Source: Erwinia sp039023475
GTDB lineage: Bacteria; Pseudomonadota; Gammaproteobacteria; Enterobacterales; Enterobacteriaceae
Direction: 5' to 3'
DNA length: 64,000 nucleotides
NCBI RefSeq assembly: GCF_039023475.1
Contig: NZ_JBCHVB010000002.1
Coordinates: 372,001 to 436,000 of the forward strand
Shown here: positions 8,580 through 17,712 of the stretch, one piece after another
How the letters are laid out: every line of letters starts with the position of its first letter
Numbering within the stretch: position 1 is the first letter of the stretch
Translations under genes and position numbers: made by a program
Notes under the pieces: generated by a model
The model's database searches: none
What the model saw: the letters and a program-made list of their open reading frames with translations, nothing else
Told to the model about the DNA's origin: nothing

Positions 8580-11122
8580 TGAATGGAAATCAGACGAGTT
8601 CAAAAACGCCTGCCTTCAGGTGCAAATTGCGACCATTATTTATCAGTATAATTTTTGCTTTAAGTGGCAATGCTTATGCTGATGCAGCAGGGAAAGTAGA
8701 TAGCCAGGATATTCAGTTTAATACGGATGTATTAGATGTAAAAGACCGTGAACATATCGATTTAAGTCATTTTGCGCGCGCTGGTTATATTATGCCAGGG
8801 AAGTACCATATGATGCTGCGCGTAAACCACCATGAGTTTGGCGAGCTGGATGTGGTTTTTAAGGCGCCTGAGAATGATCCTGAGGGCAGTGAACCTTGTA
8901 TTACGCCTGAAATTGCGCAACAAATCGGTCTGAAAGACGGGATGAAAAGCCAGGTAACCTGGTTAAATAATGGGGCCTGTTTAAATCTCTCCTCTCTGCC
9001 CGGGGCTCAGGCTACAGGCAATCTGGCGGATAATGCCCTGGATATTTCTATCCCTCAGGCATATATCGAATATATTGCCGATAACTGGGATCCGCCCTCA
9101 CGCTGGGATGAGGGGATACCCGGTGTTATGCTGGATTATAACATTAACGCACGTAATAATCGCCGCGCTGATGATGGTAAAAGCGAACAGGATGTTAGCG
9201 GCAACGGCGTTGTTGGTTTAAACGTAGGGCCGTGGCGCCTGCGGGGTGACTGGCAGGGTAACTATAACCACGTTACAGGTTTACAACAGCCATCGCAGCA
9301 CCGGCTGCGTATGAGCCGCTACTATATGTATCGTGCCATTGGCGCATTGCGGGCTAAGCTGACCCTTGGCGAAAACTATCTCTATTCCGATATCTTCGAT
9401 AGCTTTCGTTTTACCGGGGCAAGCCTGGTATCCGATGACAGCATGCTGCCGCCAAATCTGCGTGGGTATGCGCCGGAGGTAAGCGGCGTAGCGAAAACAG
9501 ATGCGAAAGTGACTATTTCGCAACAGGGACGGGTTATTTATGAAACCCAGGTACCAGCCGGACCCTTCCGTATACAGGAGCTCAGCTCTGCCGTATCCGG
9601 AGCGCTTGATGTGCAGATCAAAGAACAGGATGGTAGCGTACGCACTTTTCAGGTGAATACCGCTAACATTCCTTATCTGACACGTCCCGGCATGGTGCGT
9701 TATAAATTAGCGTTAGGAAAACCGACCGATTATTTACGCAACAGCCGTGGTCCTGGTTTTGCCAGCAGTGAATTTTCCTGGGGGATAAATAACGGCTGGT
9801 CTCTCTATGGCGGAGCCATTGCGGGAGGTGACTATAATGCGCTTTCCGCAGGTTTAGGCCGGGATTTACTGGCGCTTGGCGCGCTCTCTGTTGACGTCAC
9901 GCAGTCCCGGGCGCGTCTGCCGGTGCAGGGAAGCCAAACCGGTGAGTCCTACCGCCTCAGCTATTCAAAGCGGTTTGAAGAGATTAGCAGCCAGGTAACC
10001 TTTGCCGGCTATCGTTTTTCGGAACGGAATTATTTGAGCATGTCTCAATATCTCGAACTGCGCTATATGGGTAATAATGCTGGGCAGGGAAAAGAACTTT
10101 ATACGGTTACCTTTAACAAACAGTTTGAAGATTTAGGCTTTAGCGGATATTTAAATTATAGCCATCAGACCTACTGGGACCAGCCTGAGAATGATAACTA
10201 TACGCTCTCAGTAGCAAAATATTTTGATTTTATGCGGCTTAAAAATGTCAGCCTCAACCTGACGGCGTATCGATCAGTCTATAACGATACGCACGATGAT
10301 GGTGCCTATATTACTTTAAGCGTGCCCTGGGGGAATAGTGGATCTATCAGTTACGATAGCCAATATTATAATAGTGACTCATCACATACGGTAAGTTTAT
10401 TTGACCGTATTGATAAGAACAGTAACTATCAGCTTAGCGCAGGTGTAGGGTCGGAAGGATATGGCAACGTAAGCGGCTATTATACTCACGATGGCGATCT
10501 CACCAGTGTCACGGCAAATGCAGGTTATAACGGTAATCAATACAGCGCCATTGGTGTGTCATTGCAGGGGGGGATGACTGCTACGGGTAAAGGTGTGGCA
10601 TTACATCGCATCAACACGCTGGGCGGCACCCGTATGATGGTGGACACGGGGGGCGTTGCTGGCGTACCGCTGGCAGGTAATGGTGGCGTCAGTCACAGTA
10701 ATCTCTTTGGTAAGGCCGTCATCAGCGATCTTAATAGCTATTATCGCAGTAGCATTCGTGTTGATCTGGATAAACTGGCAGATGATGTTGATGCACCTCG
10801 TTCTGTCGTACAAAGCTCGCTGACGGAAGGGGCTATTGGCTACCGTAAAATGGGAATTGTTGCCGGTAAAAAAGCGATGGCGGTCATAAAGCTGGCTGAT
10901 GGTTCAACACCGCCTTTTGGCGCCATTATAGAAAATAAAAATGGGTATCAGACCGGTATCATTAACGATGATGGCAGCGTGTGGTTAACGGGGATCAATG
11001 CCGGAGAAGCGATGGAAGTTAAATGGGGTGATAAAGAACAATGTCGGGTGACATTGCCCGCCTTACTGCCGCCATTAACGAGTGCGCTACTTCTTCCCTG
11101 TGAAAAAGTTAATGTCGATTAA
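8579..11122 (+). CDS. Fimbrial outer-membrane usher (FimD/PapC family)
   Basis: A full-length 847-residue usher. It receives chaperone-subunit complexes in the periplasm and polymerises and exports the fimbria through its 24-stranded pore. A signal peptide ends at NAYA. The N-terminal domain (FNTDVLDVKDREHIDLSHF) that binds chaperones is followed by the barrel with its plug and the two C-terminal domains, ending in a cysteine-containing PCEKVNVD. It overlaps the preceding pilin gene by one base and the chaperone gene follows after 26 bases. Compare the second usher in this window (44581-46707), which lacks the C-terminal domains present here. Confidence 0.96.
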   Translation: MNGNQTSSKTPAFRCKLRPLFISIIFALSGNAYADAAGKVDSQDIQFNTDVLDVKDREHIDLSHFARAGYIMPGKYHMMLRVNHHEFGELDVVFKAPENDPEGSEPCITPEIAQQIGLKDGMKSQVTWLNNGACLNLSSLPGAQATGNLADNALDISIPQAYIEYIADNWDPPSRWDEGIPGVMLDYNINARNNRRADDGKSEQDVSGNGVVGLNVGPWRLRGDWQGNYNHVTGLQQPSQHRLRMSRYYMYRAIGALRAKLTLGENYLYSDIFDSFRFTGASLVSDDSMLPPNLRGYAPEVSGVAKTDAKVTISQQGRVIYETQVPAGPFRIQELSSAVSGALDVQIKEQDGSVRTFQVNTANIPYLTRPGMVRYKLALGKPTDYLRNSRGPGFASSEFSWGINNGWSLYGGAIAGGDYNALSAGLGRDLLALGALSVDVTQSRARLPVQGSQTGESYRLSYSKRFEEISSQVTFAGYRFSERNYLSMSQYLELRYMGNNAGQGKELYTVTFNKQFEDLGFSGYLNYSHQTYWDQPENDNYTLSVAKYFDFMRLKNVSLNLTAYRSVYNDTHDDGAYITLSVPWGNSGSISYDSQYYNSDSSHTVSLFDRIDKNSNYQLSAGVGSEGYGNVSGYYTHDGDLTSVTANAGYNGNQYSAIGVSLQGGMTATGKGVALHRINTLGGTRMMVDTGGVAGVPLAGNGGVSHSNLFGKAVISDLNSYYRSSIRVDLDKLADDVDAPRSVVQSSLTEGAIGYRKMGIVAGKKAMAVIKLADGSTPPFGAIIENKNGYQTGIINDDGSVWLTGINAGEAMEVKWGDKEQCRVTLPALLPPLTSALLLPCEKVNVD

Positions 11123-11148
11123 AGCTGGAATAAGAAGAGAGGATTATT

Positions 11149-11895
11149 GTGAAAATTAAATTATTATCAAATTTACTGACAGGGCTGCTGCTCGGTAGCG
11201 TATTTCTACCTCAGGCTTATGCCGCAATAGCTTTAGATCGTACGCGCGTTATCTTCGACGGCGGCAAGAATTCAATGAGTCTTAATATCGCTAACAAGAA
11301 CAAAGAATTGCCCTATCTGGCACAGGGGTGGATAGAGGATGCCAGCGGTAACAAAATTGACTCCCCTCTGATCGTGTTACCGCCGCTGCAGCGTATGGAA
11401 CCTGCTGCGAAAAGCCAGGTTAAAATTCAGACGCTGCCTGCAATAAATCAGCTGGCGCAAGATAAAGAAACGCTTTATTACTTCAATCTGCGTGAAATTC
11501 CGCCGCGCAGCAATAAAGCCAATACGTTACAGATAGCACTACAGACCAGAATTAAAATGTTTTATCGACCTCATGCATTGATTAAAAATGCCATGGAAAT
11601 GATAGATACCTGGAAGCAAGATATTACCCTTACCCGCGAAGGTGGAAAGTATCGCGTCAATAATAATTCGCCTTACTTCTTTACTGTCGCCACCGTAATG
11701 TCTGGTGGAAAAGATGTTTCTGGTATGAAACCGGTGATGATCGCACCTAAAAGCAGTGAACTTTTATCAGCAAGCGCGGATAACATTGGCAGTGCCCCAG
11801 CGCTCACTTTTATTAACGACTACGGCGGAAGACCAACGTTAACTTTCCACTGTGCTGGCGCGAATTGCCGTGTGGCGGAATATAAAGAAGGGTAA
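11149..11895 (+). CDS. Periplasmic fimbrial chaperone (PapD/FimC family)
   Basis: A 248-residue immunoglobulin-fold chaperone that completes pilin folds by donor-strand complementation and delivers them to the usher. It starts at GTG with AGAGAGGA upstream. Cleavage after AYA (residue 25) gives a mature N-terminus AIALDRTRVIF with the invariant R8 exactly in place. The second subunit-anchoring lysine lies at mature residue 111 in TRIKMFYRP. The loop before YYFNLREIPP is short, the FGS class that serves type 1, Pap and MR/P fimbriae. It sits between the usher and the run of minor pilins. Confidence 0.95.
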   Translation: MKIKLLSNLLTGLLLGSVFLPQAYAAIALDRTRVIFDGGKNSMSLNIANKNKELPYLAQGWIEDASGNKIDSPLIVLPPLQRMEPAAKSQVKIQTLPAINQLAQDKETLYYFNLREIPPRSNKANTLQIALQTRIKMFYRPHALIKNAMEMIDTWKQDITLTREGGKYRVNNNSPYFFTVATVMSGGKDVSGMKPVMIAPKSSELLSASADNIGSAPALTFINDYGGRPTLTFHCAGANCRVAEYKEG

Positions 11896-11949
11896 TTCGC
11901 CAGAAAATCAACCGTTGATAATGGAAAAATAAGTCCTCAGGGAGAGCAT

Positions 11950-12591
11950 ATGGATAGCGAAGCTTCTTCTTTACCGGAAAAGCGTTCAGGTCAGGTGAGT
12001 CACCGCAGCAGTTCAGGGCGTTTAGCCTGTCTGCTGCTAACGTGTTTTATATCTGCATTACCCGCTGCACAGGCAAAAGAATTTAGTCAGGTTGATGGTG
12101 AAACAGGAATACTTCATATCACCGGCGCCCTGACTCAGGGGGCTTGCCGACTGGAAATGCAAAGCGCTTACCAACAAATTGAGCTTGGCAACCTTATCAC
12201 AGGCGACTTTACCTCAGTGGGAGCGCGCGGTACGGCTGTACCTTTTCAGCTGATACTCAGTGATTGTCTGATGAACGGCGGCCTACAGCGCGATGCCATC
12301 ACGAACAGTTCCGTCTGGGATAACAGGCAGCCGGTTGCATCTGTTTCGTTTCTGGCGCCAGCTGATAGCGAGACGCCCGATCTGGTCAGAATTGATGGGG
12401 CACAGGGGCTGGGCTTACGCCTTCTGGACAGTCGTAAGCATGACGTACGGCTGGGAAACAGAAGCGAGCCGCTGTTTGTTGCACCTTATCATGATGTGCT
12501 TACCTGGTATGTGGTACCCGAGCGAACCTCTGCGCCACTGGTGGCCGGTGCTTTTACAGCAACCGTCAACTTTCGCCTGAATTACGACTGA
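11950..12591 (+). CDS. Minor fimbrial subunit
   Basis: A 213-residue pilin-like protein with an unusually long positively charged N-region before the signal-peptide core (LACLLLTCFISALPAAQA). Two cysteines (GACRLEM and LSDCLMN) and a C-terminal FRLNYD strand support the pilin fold. GGGAGAG lies five bases before the ATG. In gene order it matches the minor-subunit block of MR/P-type operons (positions E to G). I do not assign a tip, adaptor or terminator role. Confidence 0.8.
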   Translation: MDSEASSLPEKRSGQVSHRSSSGRLACLLLTCFISALPAAQAKEFSQVDGETGILHITGALTQGACRLEMQSAYQQIELGNLITGDFTSVGARGTAVPFQLILSDCLMNGGLQRDAITNSSVWDNRQPVASVSFLAPADSETPDLVRIDGAQGLGLRLLDSRKHDVRLGNRSEPLFVAPYHDVLTWYVVPERTSAPLVAGAFTATVNFRLNYD

Positions 12592-12601
12592 GGTCTGGAA
12601 T

Positions 12602-13141
12602 ATGCTCATGCAACAGAATGCGAAGCCGCTATTGCAGTGGCGATGCGTAAGACGCTTTTTAAACAGGTGGGCGGCAGTGGCTATTTTGATAGCCGCACCG
12701 CCGCTTTATGCGCTGGATCCTGTAGCAATTAACATTAGCGGTACTGTTACCGCTAGTGCATATTGCGAGTTTAATACAGATGAAACAATTACCCTTGAGT
12801 TTGGTACGAATGTTTATATCACCAAAATCAAAGGGAATTACTATAAATTACCTGTGCCTTACTTCTTGAACTGTGAAGGCGATGATGGTGGCAAGAACAT
12901 TCGCATGCGATGGGTGGGGACGGCCTCTTCTTCTGATAATACATTGCTCGCTACCGATGTCGCTGGGCTGGATATCAAATTCCTCAAAGATTCGACCGTG
13001 GTTGATGTCAATGCCTGGTTTGATATTGATGCAGATTTACCGCCCTCGTTGAATGTTGTCTTAATTAAACAAACCGGTGCTTCTTTGAAAAATGGCCAGG
13101 AGTTCAATGCCTCAGCAACGCTGGAAGTAGCCTATTTATAA
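12602..13141 (+). CDS. Minor fimbrial subunit
   Basis: A 179-residue pilin-family protein with an extended basic N-region and signal peptide ending near PPLYA. The disulfide pair is in ASAYCEFN and FLNCEGD, and the C-terminus is the strand ATLEVAYL. It resembles its downstream neighbour in layout: both have the EFGT/EFGN strand and an xDIDxxxPPxLNVV-like segment. The pair probably arose by duplication. It starts 10 bases after the previous stop, with GAGG upstream. Confidence 0.8.
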   Translation: MLMQQNAKPLLQWRCVRRFLNRWAAVAILIAAPPLYALDPVAINISGTVTASAYCEFNTDETITLEFGTNVYITKIKGNYYKLPVPYFLNCEGDDGGKNIRMRWVGTASSSDNTLLATDVAGLDIKFLKDSTVVDVNAWFDIDADLPPSLNVVLIKQTGASLKNGQEFNASATLEVAYL

Positions 13142-13153
13142 GGATTGATGAAG

Positions 13154-13666
13154 ATGGACGCCAGGCTGAAATATTTTCGGAGCATAAATACACCCGGTGC
13201 TTTACTGTTTCTGCTTATTTTTAGTTTTGGAGCCGTTGCCGATCAAACTGGCGATACGCTTAATGTAAAAATTCATGGTACGCTAAAGCGTGTGCCTTGC
13301 GTGATAAGTAACGATAAAGCCATTACCATTGAATTTGGTAATGTCGGCGTGAATAAGGTTGACGGAGAAAACTATAAACAAGTGATTGGTTACACACTTG
13401 AGTGTGAAGATCCTGATGAAACGGCAAATCTGAATATGACTTTAAGGGGTGCGCAGACCTCGTATAATACAGGCGCGATTAATACGAATGTACCTGGGCT
13501 TGGCATAGAAATTTTGCAAAATGGATCGCCGGTCACGATTAATCAATCTTTCGTTATTGATTATAATAACCCCCCGGTACTGGAAGCTGTGCCAGTTTCT
13601 TCTGGCGCAACGCTGACCGAAGGCGCTTTCAGCTCGACTGCAACTTTGCTGGCGGAGTATGAATAA
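13154..13666 (+). CDS. Minor fimbrial subunit
   Basis: A pilin-family protein of about 170 residues. The ATG at 13154 is preferred because AAGGA lies nine bases upstream; TTG (13145) and ATG (13148) in frame are too close to it. A signal peptide ends at AVA, followed by DQTGDTLNVKIHGTL. Disulfide cysteines are in RVPCVIS and LECEDPD. The C-terminal strand is ATLLAEYE. It shares strand and loop patterns with the gene before it. Its stop overlaps the next ATG by one base (TAATG). Confidence 0.8.
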   Translation: MDARLKYFRSINTPGALLFLLIFSFGAVADQTGDTLNVKIHGTLKRVPCVISNDKAITIEFGNVGVNKVDGENYKQVIGYTLECEDPDETANLNMTLRGAQTSYNTGAINTNVPGLGIEILQNGSPVTINQSFVIDYNNPPVLEAVPVSSGATLTEGAFSSTATLLAEYE

Positions 13667-14226
13667 TGTTACAGGAACAAAAAGCAATTTTTAGCCGCCG
13701 CTTCATTGTTATCAATATGCTGTTTGTCGGTATTTTGATGATGCTAATACAAAATAAAGCGCTGGCTGTTACGGATAATCTGCAGTTTTCCGGTAATCTG
13801 GTAGCCGAGCCATGCGTACTTGATCCAACCACTGAAAATATTGAGCTTGATTTTGGTACTATTGTTGATAAATACCTCTACATTAATGAGCGTGTGCATA
13901 GTCAGCCCTTTATTGTGCGCTTGCTGGAATGTAATTTGACATTAGGGAATACGGTCTCGCTGACTTTCAGTGGTACTGCGGATAGTGAACTGACCGATAT
14001 GCTGGCTGTTACAGGTTCGGCCAGCGGCATCGCAATTGGTCTGGAGACAACCAGCGGTACGGCGTTGCCTTTCAATCAGGCTACGCCGGTAATGACGCTG
14101 ACTTCCGGTACAACAGAACTGATATTTAACGGTTATGTACAGGGTACACCAACGGCTATCAGGAATCATTCAATCGTCAGAGGTGCCTTTAATGCGGTGG
14201 CAAACTTTACGCTTAATTATGAATGA
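13666..14226 (+). CDS. Minor fimbrial subunit
   Basis: A 186-residue pilin-family protein. A charged N-region and hydrophobic core end at LAV, followed by TDNLQFSGNLVAEPC. The disulfide partner is in LLECNLT and the C-terminal strand is NFTLNYE. It is closest in style to MrpG/type 1 minor pilins and would act as adaptor between shaft and tip (inference from position). Its start overlaps the previous stop. A 121-base gap, the longest inside the minor-pilin block, separates it from the adhesin gene. Confidence 0.82.
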   Translation: MLQEQKAIFSRRFIVINMLFVGILMMLIQNKALAVTDNLQFSGNLVAEPCVLDPTTENIELDFGTIVDKYLYINERVHSQPFIVRLLECNLTLGNTVSLTFSGTADSELTDMLAVTGSASGIAIGLETTSGTALPFNQATPVMTLTSGTTELIFNGYVQGTPTAIRNHSIVRGAFNAVANFTLNYE

Positions 14227-14347
14227 CAGGTAAATCTGGCAGGGTGCGCTAATTTTTTGCGCGTCTTTTCGGCTGGTAATGCCGATTGATTGAATTACAG
14301 GGCAGTAATAAGCGCATTGTGCAGTTGAGCTATGCGGGAGAAAAATA

Positions 14348-15289
14348 ATGCAGAGATTAATGAAGTTAGCCAGCCTGATACTGACGAAAAGCGTATTAGC
14401 GGGTCTGGTTATTTGGCTGTGGTCAGTTAACTGTAGTGCCTATGATTTTACCGTGACCTGCACTGGTGCTAATGGCCAGTGTGCCCCGGGAGCCAACTTC
14501 ACGTTAGCGAAGACCGGTACTGCTCATGATGGCACCTCCTTACCATTTTCCCCAACCGCCGTACAAATCTATCTGGCTAACTGCACCTCAGATACGAGTT
14601 GCACAAAGTTAGTGGGGCCTTTCTGGGAAAGAACCATCAGTTACCCTGCCTGGGAAGCGAAAACATGGGGGAATCTGGGGGGGAAGTTTCTTACTGGAAG
14701 TGTGCTTAATGGAGCTATTTCAGCCGGACCTAACGGGGGAGGGAATGACGTCTGGGACGGTAACGTCTATAAAAACCTTTGTTTTAGCGTAACTGCAGTT
14801 AATCCCAGTAATGGATGGGGTATTTGGGGGATAAATTATACCTATTCGCCTGGCCAGGTAATGTGTTCTGTCCCGATTAACCGGGGAGTGGAGGATACCT
14901 GTAACGTATCAACACCCAGCATCGATGTTGCTTTTGGTCAGATTGAACGTTCGACCATCGGTACTACCGCGCCTACGAAAAAAGACGTCACCAAAAATGT
15001 CTCTTTGAGCTGCTCCGGCACCAACACGCATAACTTTTCGCTGAAACTGAATATGACGCCAACATCCTGGTCAAATTCGCAGATTGCTACCAGCAACAGT
15101 GCGCTCGGCGTCACCATTAGTAAAGATGGAACACTCCTGAGTAATGGTTCTGCATTTGATATCAGTGTGTTAGGGTCAGGAACCGCAGCGCTCTCGTTTA
15201 GCCTGCTAAAAAATCCCTCAGCTGCGGTTAGTGATATCGCCACCGGTGATTTTACCGCGTCTGCCACCCTGATTGTGACAGAACAATAA
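14348..15289 (+). CDS. Two-domain fimbrial tip adhesin
   Basis: A 313-residue protein in the last position of the operon, where MR/P-type systems encode the tip adhesin. The signal peptide ends near CSA (residue 31). A lectin-like domain rich in Trp, Gly and Cys (about 32-180) is joined by VPINRGVEDTC to a pilin domain (about 187-313) ending TLIVTEQ. The only histidine in the predicted binding domain is H60, so the three-histidine zinc site known in Proteus MrpH is not present. The receptor is unknown. GGGAG lies eight bases before the ATG and a terminator follows. Confidence 0.83.
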   Translation: MQRLMKLASLILTKSVLAGLVIWLWSVNCSAYDFTVTCTGANGQCAPGANFTLAKTGTAHDGTSLPFSPTAVQIYLANCTSDTSCTKLVGPFWERTISYPAWEAKTWGNLGGKFLTGSVLNGAISAGPNGGGNDVWDGNVYKNLCFSVTAVNPSNGWGIWGINYTYSPGQVMCSVPINRGVEDTCNVSTPSIDVAFGQIERSTIGTTAPTKKDVTKNVSLSCSGTNTHNFSLKLNMTPTSWSNSQIATSNSALGVTISKDGTLLSNGSAFDISVLGSGTAALSFSLLKNPSAAVSDIATGDFTASATLIVTEQ

Positions 15290-15304
15290 GTACGGTGATT
15301 ATAA

Positions 15305-15337
15305 AGAGGGCGTAACATCGTTGTTGTTATGCCCTCT
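15305..15337 (+). terminator. Terminator at the end of the fimbrial operon
   Basis: AGAGGGCGTAACA pairs with TGTTATGCCCTCT (one G-T pair) 15 bases after the adhesin stop. The T tract after it is weak. It may also serve the convergent protease gene. Confidence 0.75.
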
Positions 15338-15363
15338 CTTCCGGTTACAGCAGCCTGAACGAC

Positions 15364-15990
15364 CTATTCGCTCTTTATCTCTTCTTTCAACCAGCTTTCA
15401 AAGCGCGAATAGGGAATATAAAGTCCGACATGCTGATAAAGCAGCTTTCCGGTTTTCAGATCGTTAATTTTATCCGAGTAGCCGACAATCACCCCACCCA
15501 GAGAGTTATCCGAAGCGTTATAAACCGCGCCACCTGACATACCTTTAACCACACCGGCATCGGTTGCCACCACCACGCAACTCAGCTTGTTCCAGCTATT
15601 TTTAAGCCCTGTGTTAACCAGATTGGTGCCGCTTGACGCCACCGGCAGGGCGGAAATAAAGCTGTAGCCGTAGAGGTTGATTTTGTCGCCGATATGACCG
15701 TTGCGAAAGCGGGGCGGCGTTACGTTGGTGTTTTTATGATAAACCACCGCAAGATCGCATTCAGGATGGTATGACTTCACCCGGTAAAGGGAAAACTTTG
15801 CCACGTGCGCGGCGGTCAGACTGTATTCGGGCGTCAGCGGGATTGTGGTGCCGAGCGTGCCGAGGCCTAAGATCGTGGGAATGCCGGTCACCGTCATATC
15901 CACGCGTTCCTCCGCCTCGCGGCTGTATTCATATTTTCCAACAGAGCAGCCGCACAGCAGCAGCGCCAGCAGGCAGACAGCGTGTCGCAT
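15364..15990 (-). CDS. Trypsin-like serine protease, predicted lipoprotein
   Basis: A 208-residue protein when started at the ATG at 15990, which has GGAGAAAC directly upstream; an upstream in-frame extension lacks such a site. A lipobox-like LLCGC places the acylated cysteine at C15, predicting anchoring in the envelope. The chymotrypsin-fold triad is readable as H62 (LTAAHVA), D79 (CDLAVVY) and S152 (GMSGGAVYN). The usual GDSGG is GMSGG here, as in some bacterial trypsin-like proteins. It is convergent with the fimbrial operon. Substrate and link to the fimbriae are unknown. Confidence 0.78.
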   Translation of the reverse strand: MRHAVCLLALLLCGCSVGKYEYSREAEERVDMTVTGIPTILGLGTLGTTIPLTPEYSLTAAHVAKFSLYRVKSYHPECDLAVVYHKNTNVTPPRFRNGHIGDKINLYGYSFISALPVASSGTNLVNTGLKNSWNKLSCVVVATDAGVVKGMSGGAVYNASDNSLGGVIVGYSDKINDLKTGKLLYQHVGLYIPYSRFESWLKEEIKSE

Positions 15991-16548
15991 TGTTTCTCCC
16001 CGGCAACGAATCAGATATTCCCCCACTCCAGGCTTAAGCAGCGTCTGCCTTATCTGCTTTCCTGACTCCATCCGGTAAGCTCCCCGGAATTTTACAAATC
16101 GTGATTTTTCAGCAACGTCGTTGTTAAGCAGCTGATTTGTTCTATCGGCTTATTTTCTCAGAACTTTATGACTGAACGGCGTGGTGCATTTGAAAGATCG
16201 TTACCCCTCAGGCTGAGTTCCCATTCTGAAAAGCGGTTCTTTAAATGAAACCCCGGACCAGCAAGTATATGTCAGGACGGAAGGAAGCCCGGCGCAGGGG
16301 AGAATCTTCTTTGGGCCGACGAAAACAGTGAGGCTGTTTTGAGCAGTAAAATGCGTAAGATCTTCTCAGAGACATTATTGTGCTGTGAGCAAGAGTCTCT
16401 TGCGCCTGCCGACTGTCCGGCGACGCCAGGCTGTGCTTTAATTGGAACTGTGACGTAGATCAATTTTCTGAGCCGATCGGCAATTGTTCATTTTTCCCAT
16501 TACTGAACTGGCGTTCCTGCGTGGGAGCCCTTATCTGGAGAGTTTGTT
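15991..16548. other. Intergenic region between protease and MFS genes
   Basis: 558 bases between divergent genes. It should hold both promoters. A 63-codon minus frame (16272-16463) has no recognisable product. I see no RNA gene or repeat. Confidence 0.5.
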
Positions 16549-17712
16549 ATGCCCGTTTCTCTGCTGGCGCTGGCGCTGAGTGCCTTTGCTATTGGCACTA
16601 CGGAGTTTGTGATTATGGGCTTGTTGCCCGAAGTGGCCGCCGATTTACAGGTGTCGATCCCTTCCGCAGGCTGGTTGATTAGCGGCTACGCGCTGGGCGT
16701 GGCGATTGGCGCGCCGATAATGGCGCTGCTGACCGCGAAGCTGCCGCGCAAGCGGACGCTTATCCTGCTGATGTCCATTTTTATTGTCGGTAACGTGCTC
16801 TGCGCGCAGGCGGCAAGCTATGACCTGCTGATGATGGCGCGTATTGTTACCGCGCTCTGCCATGGCGCTTTCTTTGGCATCGGTGCCGTGGTGGCGGCAA
16901 GCCTGGTCGCGCCGGGCAAGCAGGCTTCCGCGGTGGCGCTGATGTTTGTGGGGCTGACGCTGGCGAACGTGCTTGGCGTGCCGCTGGGCACCTGGTTCGG
17001 TCAGCTCTTTGGCTGGCGCGCCACCTTCTGGGGCGTGGCGGCGATTGGCATTCTGGCTTTTATCGCGCTTATCGTCAGTCTGCCGAACAACCGTGAAGAG
17101 AAACCGGTCAACCTTGCCAGTGAGATTGGCGCGCTGGCCAACGGCAGGCTGTGGCTATCGCTGCTGATGACGGTCTTTTTTGCTGCCGCCATGTTTGCAC
17201 TCTTTAGCTATATCGCGCCGCTGCTGCTTGAGGTTACCGGCATCAGCAATAAAGGCGTCAGCTGGACGCTGTTCCTGATTGGCGCGGGACTGACCGTCGG
17301 CAATATCCTGGGCGGCAAGCTGGCAGACTGGAAAGTGTCGTTCAGCCTGATCCTGAGCTTCTCACTGATTGCGCTGTTTTCACTGGCCTTCAGCTGGACC
17401 AGCCAGGCGATATGGCTGGCCGAGATCACGCTGTTCCTCTGGGCGATGGCGACTTTCGCCACGGTGCCGGGCCTGCAAATTAATGTGGTGCGCCACGGTA
17501 AAGATGCGCCAAACCTGGTCTCGACGCTGAATATCTCCGCCTTTAACGTCGGCAACGCGTTTGGGGCCTGGGCGGGCGGCGCGGTGATCGGCGGCGGCTA
17601 TGGCCTGACGGCGGTGCCGGTGGCGGCCGCGCTGCTGGCCGTGGTGGGACTGCTTATCTGCCTGGTCACCTTCCGGGGAAGCCGCGGACAATCCCAGCCG
17701 GTTAACGCTTGA
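16549..17712 (+). CDS. MFS transporter, YdhP/AraJ-like drug or sugar exporter
   Basis: A 387-residue inner-membrane protein with about 12 transmembrane helices, of the drug:H+ antiporter type in the major facilitator superfamily. The start MPVSLLALALSAFAIGTTEF with VIMGLLPEVAADL is a hallmark of the YdhP/AraJ group, and the loop with LPRKRTL is the MFS motif A position. GGAGAG lies six bases before the ATG. Its stop codon directly abuts that of lysR, which is transcribed towards it. The substrate cannot be told from sequence. Confidence 0.9.
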   Translation: MPVSLLALALSAFAIGTTEFVIMGLLPEVAADLQVSIPSAGWLISGYALGVAIGAPIMALLTAKLPRKRTLILLMSIFIVGNVLCAQAASYDLLMMARIVTALCHGAFFGIGAVVAASLVAPGKQASAVALMFVGLTLANVLGVPLGTWFGQLFGWRATFWGVAAIGILAFIALIVSLPNNREEKPVNLASEIGALANGRLWLSLLMTVFFAAAMFALFSYIAPLLLEVTGISNKGVSWTLFLIGAGLTVGNILGGKLADWKVSFSLILSFSLIALFSLAFSWTSQAIWLAEITLFLWAMATFATVPGLQINVVRHGKDAPNLVSTLNISAFNVGNAFGAWAGGAVIGGGYGLTAVPVAAALLAVVGLLICLVTFRGSRGQSQPVNA

